Below, piece by piece: positions 1 to 8,041 of a stretch of DNA of 19,217 nt. Origin of the DNA: CAZCBJ01 sp964496705 (GTDB lineage: Bacteria; Chloroflexota; Anaerolineae; Anaerolineales; Anaerolineaceae); contig CAZCBJ010000058.1 of the NCBI GenBank assembly GCA_964496705.1, positions 1-19,217 of the forward strand. The letters run 5' to 3'. The notes below the pieces were generated by a model that did not search any database, was not told the origin of the DNA, and saw only the letters and a list, made by a program, of their open reading frames with translations. Both the position numbers and the translations under genes were made by a program. Numbering within the stretch: position 1 is the first letter of the stretch; every line of letters starts with the position of its first letter.

Positions 1-1
1 T

Positions 2-1564
<1,563 letters not shown>

Positions 1565-1587
1565 GCCTGTAACCGTTCGAGGTGCTT

Positions 1588-3096
1588 ATGAACTTTTTTC
1601 TCCATCCACTCACCCTGGTCACCTTCTTCCCCCTGCTGGGATTGTTGGTGATTTTGTTCATCAAGGGTGACAATAAGAACGCCATCCGCTGGATTGCGCT
1701 GGTCACCTCGCTGGTGACCTTTGGGCTGGCGCTGTGGCTGCTGTCGCGCTATGATCCCGCCGGCGCAATGATGAGCGTGGACATTCCCTGGATCAAAGTG
1801 TCCGGGATCGAGATTCGCTACACGCTGGGATTGGACGGTCTGAGCCTGATGATGGTGCTGCTGACCACTTTCCTCACCCCGCTGTGCATCCTTTCCACCT
1901 GGTCGGCCGTGCAGGATAAGGTCAAGGATTTCATGCTCTTCTTCCTGCTGCTTGAGGTGGGGATGAACGGCGTGTTCCTGGCGCTCGACCTGGTGCTGTT
2001 CTACATCTTCTGGGAGTTCACCCTCATCCCGATGTACTTCCTGATCGGTGTGTGGGGCGGCGAGCGGCGCATTTATGCCGCGGTCAAGTTCTTCCTCTTC
2101 ACCATGACCGGTTCGGTGCTGATGCTGCTGGCCATCCTCTACATGGGCTGGCAGGCGGGCACATTCTCCTGGGCTGAGCTGGTGCGGAATGGCAGCGCTT
2201 TCGCCGGGGTGCAGATGGCGCTGTTCCTGGCTTTTGCGCTGGCTTTCGCCATCAAGGTGCCCATGTGGCCGCTGCACACCTGGCTGCCGGATGCGCACGT
2301 CGAAGCCCCCACCGCCGGTTCGGTCATCCTGGCCGGGGTGCTGCTCAAGATGGGCGCTTACGGTTTCCTGCGCTTCAACCTGCCGCTCTTCCCCCAAGCC
2401 GCCGCCCAGGCTGCGCCCTGGATGGCGCTGCTGGCGGTGATCGGCATCCTCTACGGTGCGGCGGTCTCGCTGGCGCAGAAAGACCTCAAGAAGCTGGTGG
2501 CCTATTCCTCGGTCAGCCATCTGGGCTTTGTCATGTTGGGCATCTTTGCCCTCAACCCGCAGGGCATCACCGGCGCTATCCTGCAGATGGTCAATCACGG
2601 CATCAGCACCGGCGCGCTGTTCCTCATGGTTGGTGTGCTGTACGAGCGCCGCCATACCCGCGAGCTGGCTGCTTTCGGCGGGGTGTGGAAAGCGCTGCCT
2701 CTCTTCGGCGGTCTGAGCCTGGTGATCACCCTCTCCTCCATGGGACTGCCGGGGCTGAACGGCTTTGTCGGCGAGTTCACCATTCTGCTGGGCGCGTTCG
2801 GCTCACAGGCGCTGGGCGTGGGTGCGCCGTGGTTTGTCCTGGCCGCCACGCTGGGCGTGATCCTGGCGGCGGTCTATCTGCTGGTCATGTTTGAGAAGGT
2901 CTTTCTGGGCAACGTCACCCATGCTGAGAACGCGCAGTTGAAGGAGATCAACGCGCGCGAAATTCTGATCTTTATCCCGCTGCTGGTGCTGATGTTCTGG
3001 ATTGGCCTGTATCCCAAGCCGTTCTTTGATCTGCTCAACCCCACCGTCATCCAGTTGGTCGCGCTGGTCCAATCTGCGGCTGTGGCGCTGCATTAG
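1588..3096 (+). CDS. nuoM: NADH-quinone oxidoreductase subunit M
   Basis: This is the second antiporter-like, proton-translocating membrane subunit of complex I; its 502 residues are normal for the family. Key signatures are FWEFTLIPMYFLIGVWGG, with the conserved membrane glutamate, KVPMWPLHTWLPDAHVEAP, and KKLVAYSSVSHLGFVMLG. The protein is a multi-pass membrane protein throughout. I chose ATG 1588 because GAGG at 1579-1582 sits 5 bases before it; an in-frame GTG at 1582 would overlap that ribosome site and add only two residues. The gene lies between nuoL and nuoN with very short spacers, so all three are surely co-transcribed and assemble into the same membrane arm. Confidence 0.97.
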   Translation: MNFFLHPLTLVTFFPLLGLLVILFIKGDNKNAIRWIALVTSLVTFGLALWLLSRYDPAGAMMSVDIPWIKVSGIEIRYTLGLDGLSLMMVLLTTFLTPLCILSTWSAVQDKVKDFMLFFLLLEVGMNGVFLALDLVLFYIFWEFTLIPMYFLIGVWGGERRIYAAVKFFLFTMTGSVLMLLAILYMGWQAGTFSWAELVRNGSAFAGVQMALFLAFALAFAIKVPMWPLHTWLPDAHVEAPTAGSVILAGVLLKMGAYGFLRFNLPLFPQAAAQAAPWMALLAVIGILYGAAVSLAQKDLKKLVAYSSVSHLGFVMLGIFALNPQGITGAILQMVNHGISTGALFLMVGVLYERRHTRELAAFGGVWKALPLFGGLSLVITLSSMGLPGLNGFVGEFTILLGAFGSQALGVGAPWFVLAATLGVILAAVYLLVMFEKVFLGNVTHAENAQLKEINAREILIFIPLLVLMFWIGLYPKPFFDLLNPTVIQLVALVQSAAVALH

Positions 3097-3107
3097 GAGG
3101 CATGCCG

Positions 3108-4544
3108 ATGAGTTTCAGTGACATTATCTCGTTTCTCCCCTTCATCGCGCTGCTGACAGTGGCCATCCTGCTCATCGTGGTGGATCTGTGGGTGCCCAAG
3201 GAGCGCAAATACATCACCGCCCTGCTCGCGGCCGCCGGTCTGGTTGTGTCGATGGTGTTGACCATTTTGCAGGTGGGAACCAGCGCAACGGCTTTTAACG
3301 CCATGGTACGACAGGACGCTTTCTCGCAGGTGTTGAGCTTGATCTTCCAGGTGGCCGGGTTGGGCGGGCTGGCGCTGGCTTATGACTACCTCAAGCGCAT
3401 GGAGTTGCAGCGTGGGGAATTCTACCCGCTGCTGCTCTTCTCGGTCAGCGGGATGATCCTGATGGCATCCGCCATCGACCTGATCATCGTCTTCCTCGCT
3501 CTTGAGCTGCTTTCCATCCCGCTGTATATCCTGGCCGGCTTTGCCCGCGCGCGGGTGGAGTCGGAGGAGGCCGCGCTCAAGTATTTTCTGCTGGGCGCGT
3601 TTGCTTCGGGGTTTGTGCTGTACGGCGTGGCGCTGATCTTTGCCGCTTCGGGTCGCACCGACCTGGCGGGGATCATCGCCGTGGTTGAAAACGGCAAGAT
3701 CAACCTGACCCTTTTCCTGGCGGGCGGAGCATTGTTCCTGGTCGGCTTCGGCTTCAAGGTGGCGGCGGTGCCGTTCCACATGTGGGCGCCGGACGTGTAC
3801 CAGGGCGCGCCCACGCCAGTCTCGGCTTTCATGTCGGTGGGCGCCAAGGCTGCCGGGTTCGCCGCGCTGATGCGCGTCTTTCTGCTGGTCTTCCCGGCGC
3901 TGTCCGCGCAGCTCACCCCGGTGTTGTGGGGGTTGGCCGCGCTGACCATGATCGGCGGCAACCTGCTGGCGGTGGCGCAGCGCAACATCAAGCGCCTGCT
4001 GGCCTATTCCAGCATCGCCAACGCGGGTTACCTGTTGATGGCGCTGGTCACCTACGGTCAGTCAGCACTGGCGGGCGAGTCGATCGGCTCGATGCTCTTC
4101 TTCCTGGCTGCTTATGCGTTCACCTCGCTGGGCGCCTGGGCGGTGGTGATCGCGCTGGAAAAGGCCGAAGGCCAGGGATTGGCGCTGGATGATTACGCCG
4201 GGCTGGGGGGGCGGCATCCAATGCTGGCGGTGCCGATGACGATCTTCATGCTCTCCTTCACCGGCGTCCCGCTCACCATGGGCTTCTGGGGTAAGTTTTT
4301 CCTCTTCCGAACGGCTGTGTTGGGCGGTTTCAGCGGCCTGGCGCTGATTGGGCTGCTCACCTCGCTCTTCTCGGCTTACTACTACCTGCGCGTGGTGGTG
4401 ATCATGTTCATGCGCCCCGGCGAACCCGCAGTGCGCCGCGACCCCTGGCTGGCGGTCACCGCGCTGGGCTGCGCGCTGCTGGTGGTGGCGCTGGCCTTCG
4501 CCCCCAACGCGCTGCTAGGCCTGGCGGCCGCGGCGGGGTTTTAG
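3108..4544 (+). CDS. nuoN: NADH-quinone oxidoreductase subunit N
   Basis: This is the third antiporter-like subunit of complex I (478 residues, about fourteen membrane segments). Diagnostic stretches are FLALELLSIPLYILAGF with the conserved glutamate, EEAALKYFLLGAFASGF, FKVAAVPFHMWAPDVYQGAP followed by TPVSAFMSVGAKAAG, and KRLLAYSSIANAGYLLM. The start is ATG 3108, which has AGGAGG (3095-3100, overlapping the nuoM stop) 7 bases upstream; the in-frame ATG at 3102 is only 1 base from that site and is therefore unlikely. It is the last gene of the nuo operon in this window: a strong terminator follows within 25 bases, as expected where nuoL-M-N end the operon. Confidence 0.97.
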   Translation: MSFSDIISFLPFIALLTVAILLIVVDLWVPKERKYITALLAAAGLVVSMVLTILQVGTSATAFNAMVRQDAFSQVLSLIFQVAGLGGLALAYDYLKRMELQRGEFYPLLLFSVSGMILMASAIDLIIVFLALELLSIPLYILAGFARARVESEEAALKYFLLGAFASGFVLYGVALIFAASGRTDLAGIIAVVENGKINLTLFLAGGALFLVGFGFKVAAVPFHMWAPDVYQGAPTPVSAFMSVGAKAAGFAALMRVFLLVFPALSAQLTPVLWGLAALTMIGGNLLAVAQRNIKRLLAYSSIANAGYLLMALVTYGQSALAGESIGSMLFFLAAYAFTSLGAWAVVIALEKAEGQGLALDDYAGLGGRHPMLAVPMTIFMLSFTGVPLTMGFWGKFFLFRTAVLGGFSGLALIGLLTSLFSAYYYLRVVVIMFMRPGEPAVRRDPWLAVTALGCALLVVALAFAPNALLGLAAAAGF

Positions 4545-4567
4545 CAGTTTCCGACATCCTGAATGAT

Positions 4568-4600
4568 TTGGGAGTGGACAACCACTCCCAATTTTTATTT
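4568..4600 (+). terminator. Intrinsic terminator of the nuo operon
   Basis: TTGGGAGTGG (4568-4577) and CCACTCCCAA (4582-4591) form a perfect 10-bp stem with a 4-base loop ACAA, followed at once by TTTTTATTT. This is a textbook rho-independent terminator 23 bases after the nuoN stop. Because of the symmetric A/T edges it could also work weakly in the other direction, but no minus-strand gene ends here. Confidence 0.92.
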
Positions 4601-4611
4601 ACTCATATCTC

Positions 4612-4640
4612 TTGACATTTAAAAGAACATATGTTCTAAT
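4612..4640 (+). promoter_or_regulatory. Near-consensus sigma-70-type promoter of the M23 peptidase gene
   Basis: TTGACA (4612-4617, a perfect -35) is followed by a 17-base spacer and TCTAAT (4635-4640, 5 of 6 bases of the -10 consensus). The predicted transcription start is 4646-4648, which coincides with the ATG at 4648, so the transcript would be leaderless or nearly so. Confidence 0.8.
4624..4637. promoter_or_regulatory. Perfect 14-bp palindrome, LexA/DinR-type operator candidate
   Basis: AGAACATATGTTCT is a perfect inverted repeat. Its core GAAC-ATAT-GTTC matches the GAAC-RNRY-GTTC form of the LexA (DinR) box known from Firmicutes and similar to that of Actinobacteria. It fills the right half of the promoter spacer and overlaps the first three bases of the -10 box, a classic repressor position. 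LexA binding is inferred; another dimeric repressor is possible. Confidence 0.5.
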
Positions 4641-4647
4641 TTTGGGG

Positions 4648-5328
4648 ATGATACGCATTTCCCCTTCCGCCGTCCTGGGCATGCTGTGGTTTGTTTTCCT
4701 CGGCATGGCGCTGCTCAGTTCCGGCACTTCCGACCGCGCGTTGGCTGGCGATTCCGGCAGCCGCTCAGACCTGCTGGCAGGCGCGCTCAAAAGCGGCAAC
4801 GTCTTCCTCGACTCGGCGCAGAAAGAGAAAGATGCCAAGCAGATGCCGGTCACCGGGGCGAAAGAGGCTAAAAAGGAACCGACTGATGAAGAGGAAGAAG
4901 CGCCCGACGGCGGCGCGGCCGCCATTCGCTCCCCCTATGAGCGCGCCGTCCTCACCCAGGGTCCGCACGGCATGTCCTACGGTCATTACGCCATTGATAT
5001 CTCCGGCGGCAAAGGGGCGGCGCTGCATGCGCCGATCAGCGGGGAGGTCAGCGCGCTGTTTGTGGACCAGTACAACAACACCACGCTGATCATCGAGAAC
5101 GAGGTCTATCAGGTGCTCATGCTGCACGGCAATTACACGGTGTCCGAGGGGCAGCGCGTGGAGATAGGTGAGGTGGTGGGGAAGGAGTGGAATAACGGCT
5201 ACACCCTGGACTGGAACGGCAACCTGTGCGCCGGGCGCGATTGCGGGTATCACACCCATTTGAATGTTTATGACAAACGCTTGGGGCAGAACGTTGATCC
5301 GCGCGACCTGATTGAGATCGTATGGTGA
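4648..5328 (+). CDS. Secreted M23-family (LytM/lysostaphin-type) metallopeptidase
   Basis: This predicted 226-residue zinc endopeptidase probably cuts peptidoglycan cross-links outside the membrane. An N-terminal hydrophobic segment (about residues 8-25) followed by ALA-GD at 31-35 looks like a signal peptide with a signal peptidase I site. A Lys/Glu-rich low-complexity linker (about 55-90) leads to the M23 domain (about 95-220). The zinc ligands of the family are present: H113 and D117 in HYAID, and H202-T-H204, plus H160 in LMLHGNY. A CAGRDC loop (194-199) before the HTH motif could form a disulfide. I chose ATG 4648 because the frame's earlier TTG (4612) is the -35 box itself; no Shine-Dalgarno is needed if the mRNA is leaderless. 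ATG 4681 is an alternative start but would shorten the signal peptide. The actual substrate is unknown; some family members are scaffold or regulatory proteins rather than lytic enzymes. Confidence 0.85.
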   Translation: MIRISPSAVLGMLWFVFLGMALLSSGTSDRALAGDSGSRSDLLAGALKSGNVFLDSAQKEKDAKQMPVTGAKEAKKEPTDEEEEAPDGGAAAIRSPYERAVLTQGPHGMSYGHYAIDISGGKGAALHAPISGEVSALFVDQYNNTTLIIENEVYQVLMLHGNYTVSEGQRVEIGEVVGKEWNNGYTLDWNGNLCAGRDCGYHTHLNVYDKRLGQNVDPRDLIEIVW

Positions 5329-5354
5329 CAGGGGTGTTGGGCTTGGAATATAAT
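5325..5354 (+). promoter_or_regulatory. Promoter of the Nudix hydrolase gene
   Basis: GTGACA (5325-5330, 5 of 6 to consensus, overlapping the stop codon of the M23 gene) lies 18 bases before a perfect TATAAT (5349-5354). Transcription would start near 5361, immediately before the hairpin repeat at 5365, leaving a leader of about 75 bases. Confidence 0.65.
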
Positions 5355-5364
5355 CATGGGGATT

Positions 5365-5406
5365 GCCCCTCTCCCGCGAGCGGGAGAGGGGCGAAGGGGT
5401 GAGGGC
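5365..5406. repeat. Palindromic REP-like element
   Basis: GCCCCTCTCCCGC (5365-5377) and GCGGGAGAGGGGC (5380-5392) form a perfect 13-bp stem around a 2-base GA loop, followed by GAAGGGGTGAGGGC. From memory this combination occurs as a short dispersed palindrome in many GC-rich bacterial genomes, so I read it as a mobile or REP-like repeat. It lies in the leader of the Nudix gene and lacks a T-tract, so it is not a standard terminator. Confidence 0.6.
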
Positions 5407-5434
5407 TAAAAGACACAGCAAAGGACCAACCCAC

Positions 5435-5888
5435 ATGGATCACATCACCCGCTGCCAGGCTGCCATCGTCAAAGACCATCACGTGCTGCTCATCCTGCAC
5501 CGCGAACACAACGGCGGGCGCGCCTACTGGCTGCTGCCCGGCGGGCGCTGGGAGGTGGGAGAGACCGCCGAGGAATGTGTGCGCCGCGAGATGCGTGAGG
5601 AGACCGGGCTGGAGGTGCGTGTTAAGCGGTTGCTCTACGAAGAGCTGTCCGCGGATCGACCCGGGCGGGTACACGCGCTTTTTCACCTATCTGTGCACCC
5701 CCATCTCCGGCGAGGCCGCTCCCGGTTACGAACCAGAACCGGAACCTTCAGCCCTCTACGCCATTGCCGAGGTGGGCTGGTTCGACCTGCGCGACCTGTC
5801 CGGCTGGAACGACCTGATCCGCAAGGATCCAATCACCACAGAAATCATGACCAAACTGCAGCGCGCGCTGGGCTATCGAGGAAATTAA
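5435..5888 (+). pseudogene. Nudix hydrolase, disrupted by a frameshift
   Basis: The N-terminal part (from ATG 5435, with AAGGA at 5421-5425) has a complete Nudix signature G-x5-E-x7-REUxEExGU at residues 37-59 (G37, E43, R51-E52, E55-E56, G58), the Mg-binding site for hydrolysing nucleoside diphosphate derivatives. After about residue 74 the frame goes wrong: the expected C-terminal half (GGYTRFFTYLC ... EVGWFDLRDLSG ... TKLQRALGYRGN, stop at 5888) continues in the next frame. The switch falls in a G/C-rich stretch between about 5651 and 5670 and fits one extra base; GAT-CGACCCGGG read without one C would restore A-D-D-P-G-G-Y-T-R. Without a shift, the first frame runs on to 5998 into the next gene with unlikely sequence. 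Both halves look intact, so this is either a very recent mutation or an assembly error. Substrate cannot be told. Confidence 0.8.
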
Positions 5889-5890
5889 AG

Positions 5891-5896
5891 TATAAT
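5891..5896 (+). promoter_or_regulatory. -10 box upstream of the MBL-fold gene
   Basis: A perfect TATAAT lies 3 bases after the Nudix stop codon and 22 bases before the next ATG. No good -35 is visible 16-18 bases upstream, so this is a tentative promoter; read-through from the Nudix promoter is also possible. Confidence 0.45.
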
Positions 5897-5918
5897 CAGG
5901 GCGAACTTTGGAGGCTGA

Positions 5919-6575
5919 ATGGAAATTACCTGGTACGGGCATTCTTGTTTTCGCATGATGGAACGCAGCATGGCGGCGGTGGTCACCGATCCTTTTGATC
6001 ACCGCCAGGTGGGGTATGAAGCTTTGAAACTGAAAGCCGACATCGTCACCGTCAGCTACAACGACCCCGCCCACAACCATCTCAGCGCCGTCAAAGGCGA
6101 CGCGCATGCTCTCAGCGGGCCGGGTGAATTCGAGATTGGCGGTGTATTCGTCACCGGGGTGCAAACCAACGGTCAGACGCGCAAGGCCGATGAGCCGCGC
6201 AACACCCTCTACCTGATTGATTTCAACGGGTTGACCATCGCCCATCTGGGCAACATCAACCGCGTGCCCACCCAAACCGAGGTCGAGGAATTGGGGCCGG
6301 TGCATATCGCCCTGGTGCCGGTGGGCGGCGGGTTGGGGTTGAACGCGGCCAAGGCAGCCGAGGTGATCAGCCTGCTGGAACCCTCCATTGCCATCCCGAT
6401 GGCTTACGGCACACCCGACACCATCCTCAAGCTGGACCCGTTGAGCAAGTTTCTCAAGGAAATGGGCTTGAACAATGTGGAAACGGTGCCTTCCCTCAAG
6501 GTGACCAGCGCCAGCTCGCTGCCCGAGGAAACTCGTGTGGTGGTGTTGACCTACCAGCGCAACAACAAGGAGTAA
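5919..6575 (+). CDS. MBL-fold (Lactamase_B_3-like) protein with degenerate metal site, probable pseudoenzyme
   Basis: The 218-residue protein follows the metallo-beta-lactamase fold of the UlaG/UPF0173-like group along its whole length: WYGHSCFRM at the start, VVTDPF (21-26), SGPGEFEIGGVFV (66-78), HLGN (109-112), LVPVGGG (132-138) and IPMAYGT (159-165). However, the metal-binding H-x-H-x-D-H motif, expected at 47-52, reads Y-N-D-P-A-H, so only H52 remains; HLGD has become HLGN (N112) and the final PMHY histidine is Ala (A162). The frame is intact and the framework residues are conserved, so this is selection for a non-catalytic role rather than decay, in my reading. The start ATG 5919 has GGAGG (5910-5914) 4 bases upstream. 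The next gene starts 3 bases after its stop, so the two are probably translated together. Confidence 0.85.
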   Translation: MEITWYGHSCFRMMERSMAAVVTDPFDHRQVGYEALKLKADIVTVSYNDPAHNHLSAVKGDAHALSGPGEFEIGGVFVTGVQTNGQTRKADEPRNTLYLIDFNGLTIAHLGNINRVPTQTEVEELGPVHIALVPVGGGLGLNAAKAAEVISLLEPSIAIPMAYGTPDTILKLDPLSKFLKEMGLNNVETVPSLKVTSASSLPEETRVVVLTYQRNNKE

Positions 6576-6578
6576 GCC

Positions 6579-6881
6579 GTGCCGATCAAATTAATCATGA
6601 CCTGGGATATCCTCCCTGAACACGAGCAGGAATATTTCGAGTTCGTCATCCGCGAATTCATCCCCGGTGTGCAGCACTTGGGGTTTGAGCTTTCGGATGC
6701 CTGGGCCACCGTGTACGGCTCGCACCCGCAGATCCTGGTGGGGGTGGTGCTGCCGACCTACGCCAGAGCGCGCCAGGTGCTGCGCTCGAAGGAGTGGCGC
6801 GGTTTATACAACCAGCTTCAGGATTACGTGCGCAACTACGCCCAAAAACTCGTCACGTCGCGCGGCGGATTTCAGTTTTAA
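6579..6881 (+). CDS. Conserved-looking hypothetical protein of 100 residues
   Basis: I do not recognise this protein. It starts at GTG 6579 with AAGGAG (6567-6572, inside the end of the MBL gene) 6 bases upstream. It is soluble, rich in aromatics (WDILPEHEQEYFEFVIREFI, then WATVYG, EWRGLYNQLQDYVRNYA) and has a beta-alpha-beta look with a C-terminal amphipathic helix, which would suit a small dimeric alpha/beta-barrel (ferredoxin-like) fold; this fold guess is weak. It is coupled to the degenerate MBL protein and followed by a terminator, so the two likely act as a pair. No catalytic motif or metal site is visible. Confidence 0.75.
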   Translation: MPIKLIMTWDILPEHEQEYFEFVIREFIPGVQHLGFELSDAWATVYGSHPQILVGVVLPTYARARQVLRSKEWRGLYNQLQDYVRNYAQKLVTSRGGFQF

Positions 6882-6905
6882 TACCACATCACCGTGATGA
6901 TAAAG

Positions 6906-6942
6906 ATGAAAGGGAGATAGAAAAACCCCTTTCATTTTTTTT
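6906..6942 (+). terminator. Intrinsic terminator after the MBL / 100-residue gene pair
   Basis: ATGAAAGGG (6906-6914) pairs with CCCTTTCAT (6927-6935) in a perfect 9-bp stem with a 12-base loop, followed by a run of eight T (6935-6942). It closes the MBL operon 25 bases after the stop codon and separates it from mutY. Confidence 0.88.
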
Positions 6943-6961
6943 ACCTTTTCATACCAGTTTG

Positions 6962-6970
6962 TGTTTTAAT
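6962..6970 (+). promoter_or_regulatory. Extended -10 promoter of mutY
   Basis: TGT-TTTAAT (6962-6970) has the extended -10 TGn element plus a 5-of-6 -10 hexamer. A -35 is not convincing, which is normal for extended -10 promoters. The ATG of mutY begins 6 bases after the hexamer, at the expected transcription start. Confidence 0.6.
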
Positions 6971-6976
6971 CAGGGT

Positions 6977-8041
6977 ATGCTGACCGAAATGTCCTCGGCT
7001 GTGCTGGAATGGTACGAGCGCAGCGCCCGCAGCCTGCCCTGGCGCGGGGTGGCCGATCCCTACGCGGTGTGGGTGTCGGAGATCATGCTGCAGCAGACGC
7101 GGGTGGAAACCGTCATCCCCTATTACCAGCGCTGGATGGAGCGTTTTCCCACCCTCCAATCCCTGGCGGAGGCCTCCGAGCAGGAGGTGCTGCATGCCTG
7201 GGAAGGCCTGGGTTATTACAGCCGCGCGCGCAACTTGCAGCGCGCCGCCCGCCAGGTGGTGGCGCAGCACGGCGGGGCGCTGCCGGCGGATGTCAGGCTG
7301 CTGCAGAAATTGCCCGGGGTGGGCAAATACACCGCTGGGGCGCTGGCTTCCATCGCGTTTGGGCTGGATGAGGCCGCGTTGGACGGCAACATCCGCCGTG
7401 TGCTGGCGCGGGTCTTTGTCCTGCGACTGCCCGCGCGCTCACCGCAGGGGGAGAAAGCGTTGTGGAGGTTGGCTCGCCAGAATCTGCCGCCGGGTCGGGC
7501 TGGCGATTACAACCAGGCGTTGATGGACCTCGGCGCGGTCGTCTGCGCCCCGCGCGCGCCGGCTTGTCTGGTTTGCCCGCTCGCGCGCCTTTGCCAGGCG
7601 AACACGCAGGGCATCCAGGCAGATCTGCCTGTGCTGGAAGCCAAACCCGAAGTACCGCATAAAATCGTCGCCGCGGCAGTCATCCAGCGCGGTGGGCTGG
7701 TATTGATCGCTCAACGCCCATCGTATGGTCTGTTGGGCGGGATGTGGGAGTTCCCCGGCGGCAAGCTGGAGCCTGGAGAAGATTTCGCCGCTGCGCTGGC
7801 GCGCGAGATGCGCGAGGAGCTGGGCGTTGAGGTGCAGGTGGGCGAGCCGTTCGGCGTCTACCGCCATGCCTACACCCATTTTCGCTTGACGCTGCACGCT
7901 TTTCTGTGCGCGCTGGCCGGTGACTGCCAGCCGCAGCCCATCGAAGCCCATGCGCTTGCCTGGGCGGAGCCGGGCAGGCTGGCGGATTACCCGATGGGCA
8001 AGGTGGACCGCCAGATTGCCAGGAGGTTGAATGGCGTCTGA
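6977..8041 (+). CDS. mutY: A/G-specific adenine DNA glycosylase with complete C-terminal Nudix box
   Basis: MutY removes adenine mispaired with 8-oxoguanine (and G) to prevent oxidative G-to-T mutations. In this 354-residue protein the EndoIII-type domain has the catalytic glutamate E35 (SEIMLQQTRVE), the helix-hairpin-helix LPGVGKYTAGA (112-122), the catalytic aspartate D136 (ALDGNIRRVLAR), and the iron-sulfur cysteines C190-x6-C197-x2-C200-x5-C206. The C-terminal 8-oxoG-recognition domain (about 230-345) carries a complete Nudix signature at 262-284 (G262, E268, R276-E277, E280-E281, G283), unlike many MutY proteins where this box is degenerate; HAYTHF (298-302) matches the F-S-H loop that reads 8-oxoG. 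I chose ATG 6977; the frame is open from 6794 but that part lies inside the previous gene and its terminator. It overlaps pcm by 11 bases. Confidence 0.94.
   Translation: MLTEMSSAVLEWYERSARSLPWRGVADPYAVWVSEIMLQQTRVETVIPYYQRWMERFPTLQSLAEASEQEVLHAWEGLGYYSRARNLQRAARQVVAQHGGALPADVRLLQKLPGVGKYTAGALASIAFGLDEAALDGNIRRVLARVFVLRLPARSPQGEKALWRLARQNLPPGRAGDYNQALMDLGAVVCAPRAPACLVCPLARLCQANTQGIQADLPVLEAKPEVPHKIVAAAVIQRGGLVLIAQRPSYGLLGGMWEFPGGKLEPGEDFAAALAREMREELGVEVQVGEPFGVYRHAYTHFRLTLHAFLCALAGDCQPQPIEAHALAWAEPGRLADYPMGKVDRQIARRLNGV

Noticed and set aside
4612..4647. TTG start for the M23 peptidase
   Set aside because: The codon is part of the -35 box TTGACA, so it would lie upstream of transcription.
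5365..5392. Terminator after the M23 gene
   Set aside because: The hairpin has no T-tract and lies downstream of the next gene's promoter; it fits a dispersed repeat better.
6887..6899. Short palindrome CATCA-CCG-TGATG
   Set aside because: A 5-bp stem is too short to separate from chance, and a stronger terminator follows at once.
6794..6976. N-terminal extension of MutY
   Set aside because: It overlaps the 100-residue gene and spans its terminator and the mutY promoter; MutY homology begins just after ATG 6977.
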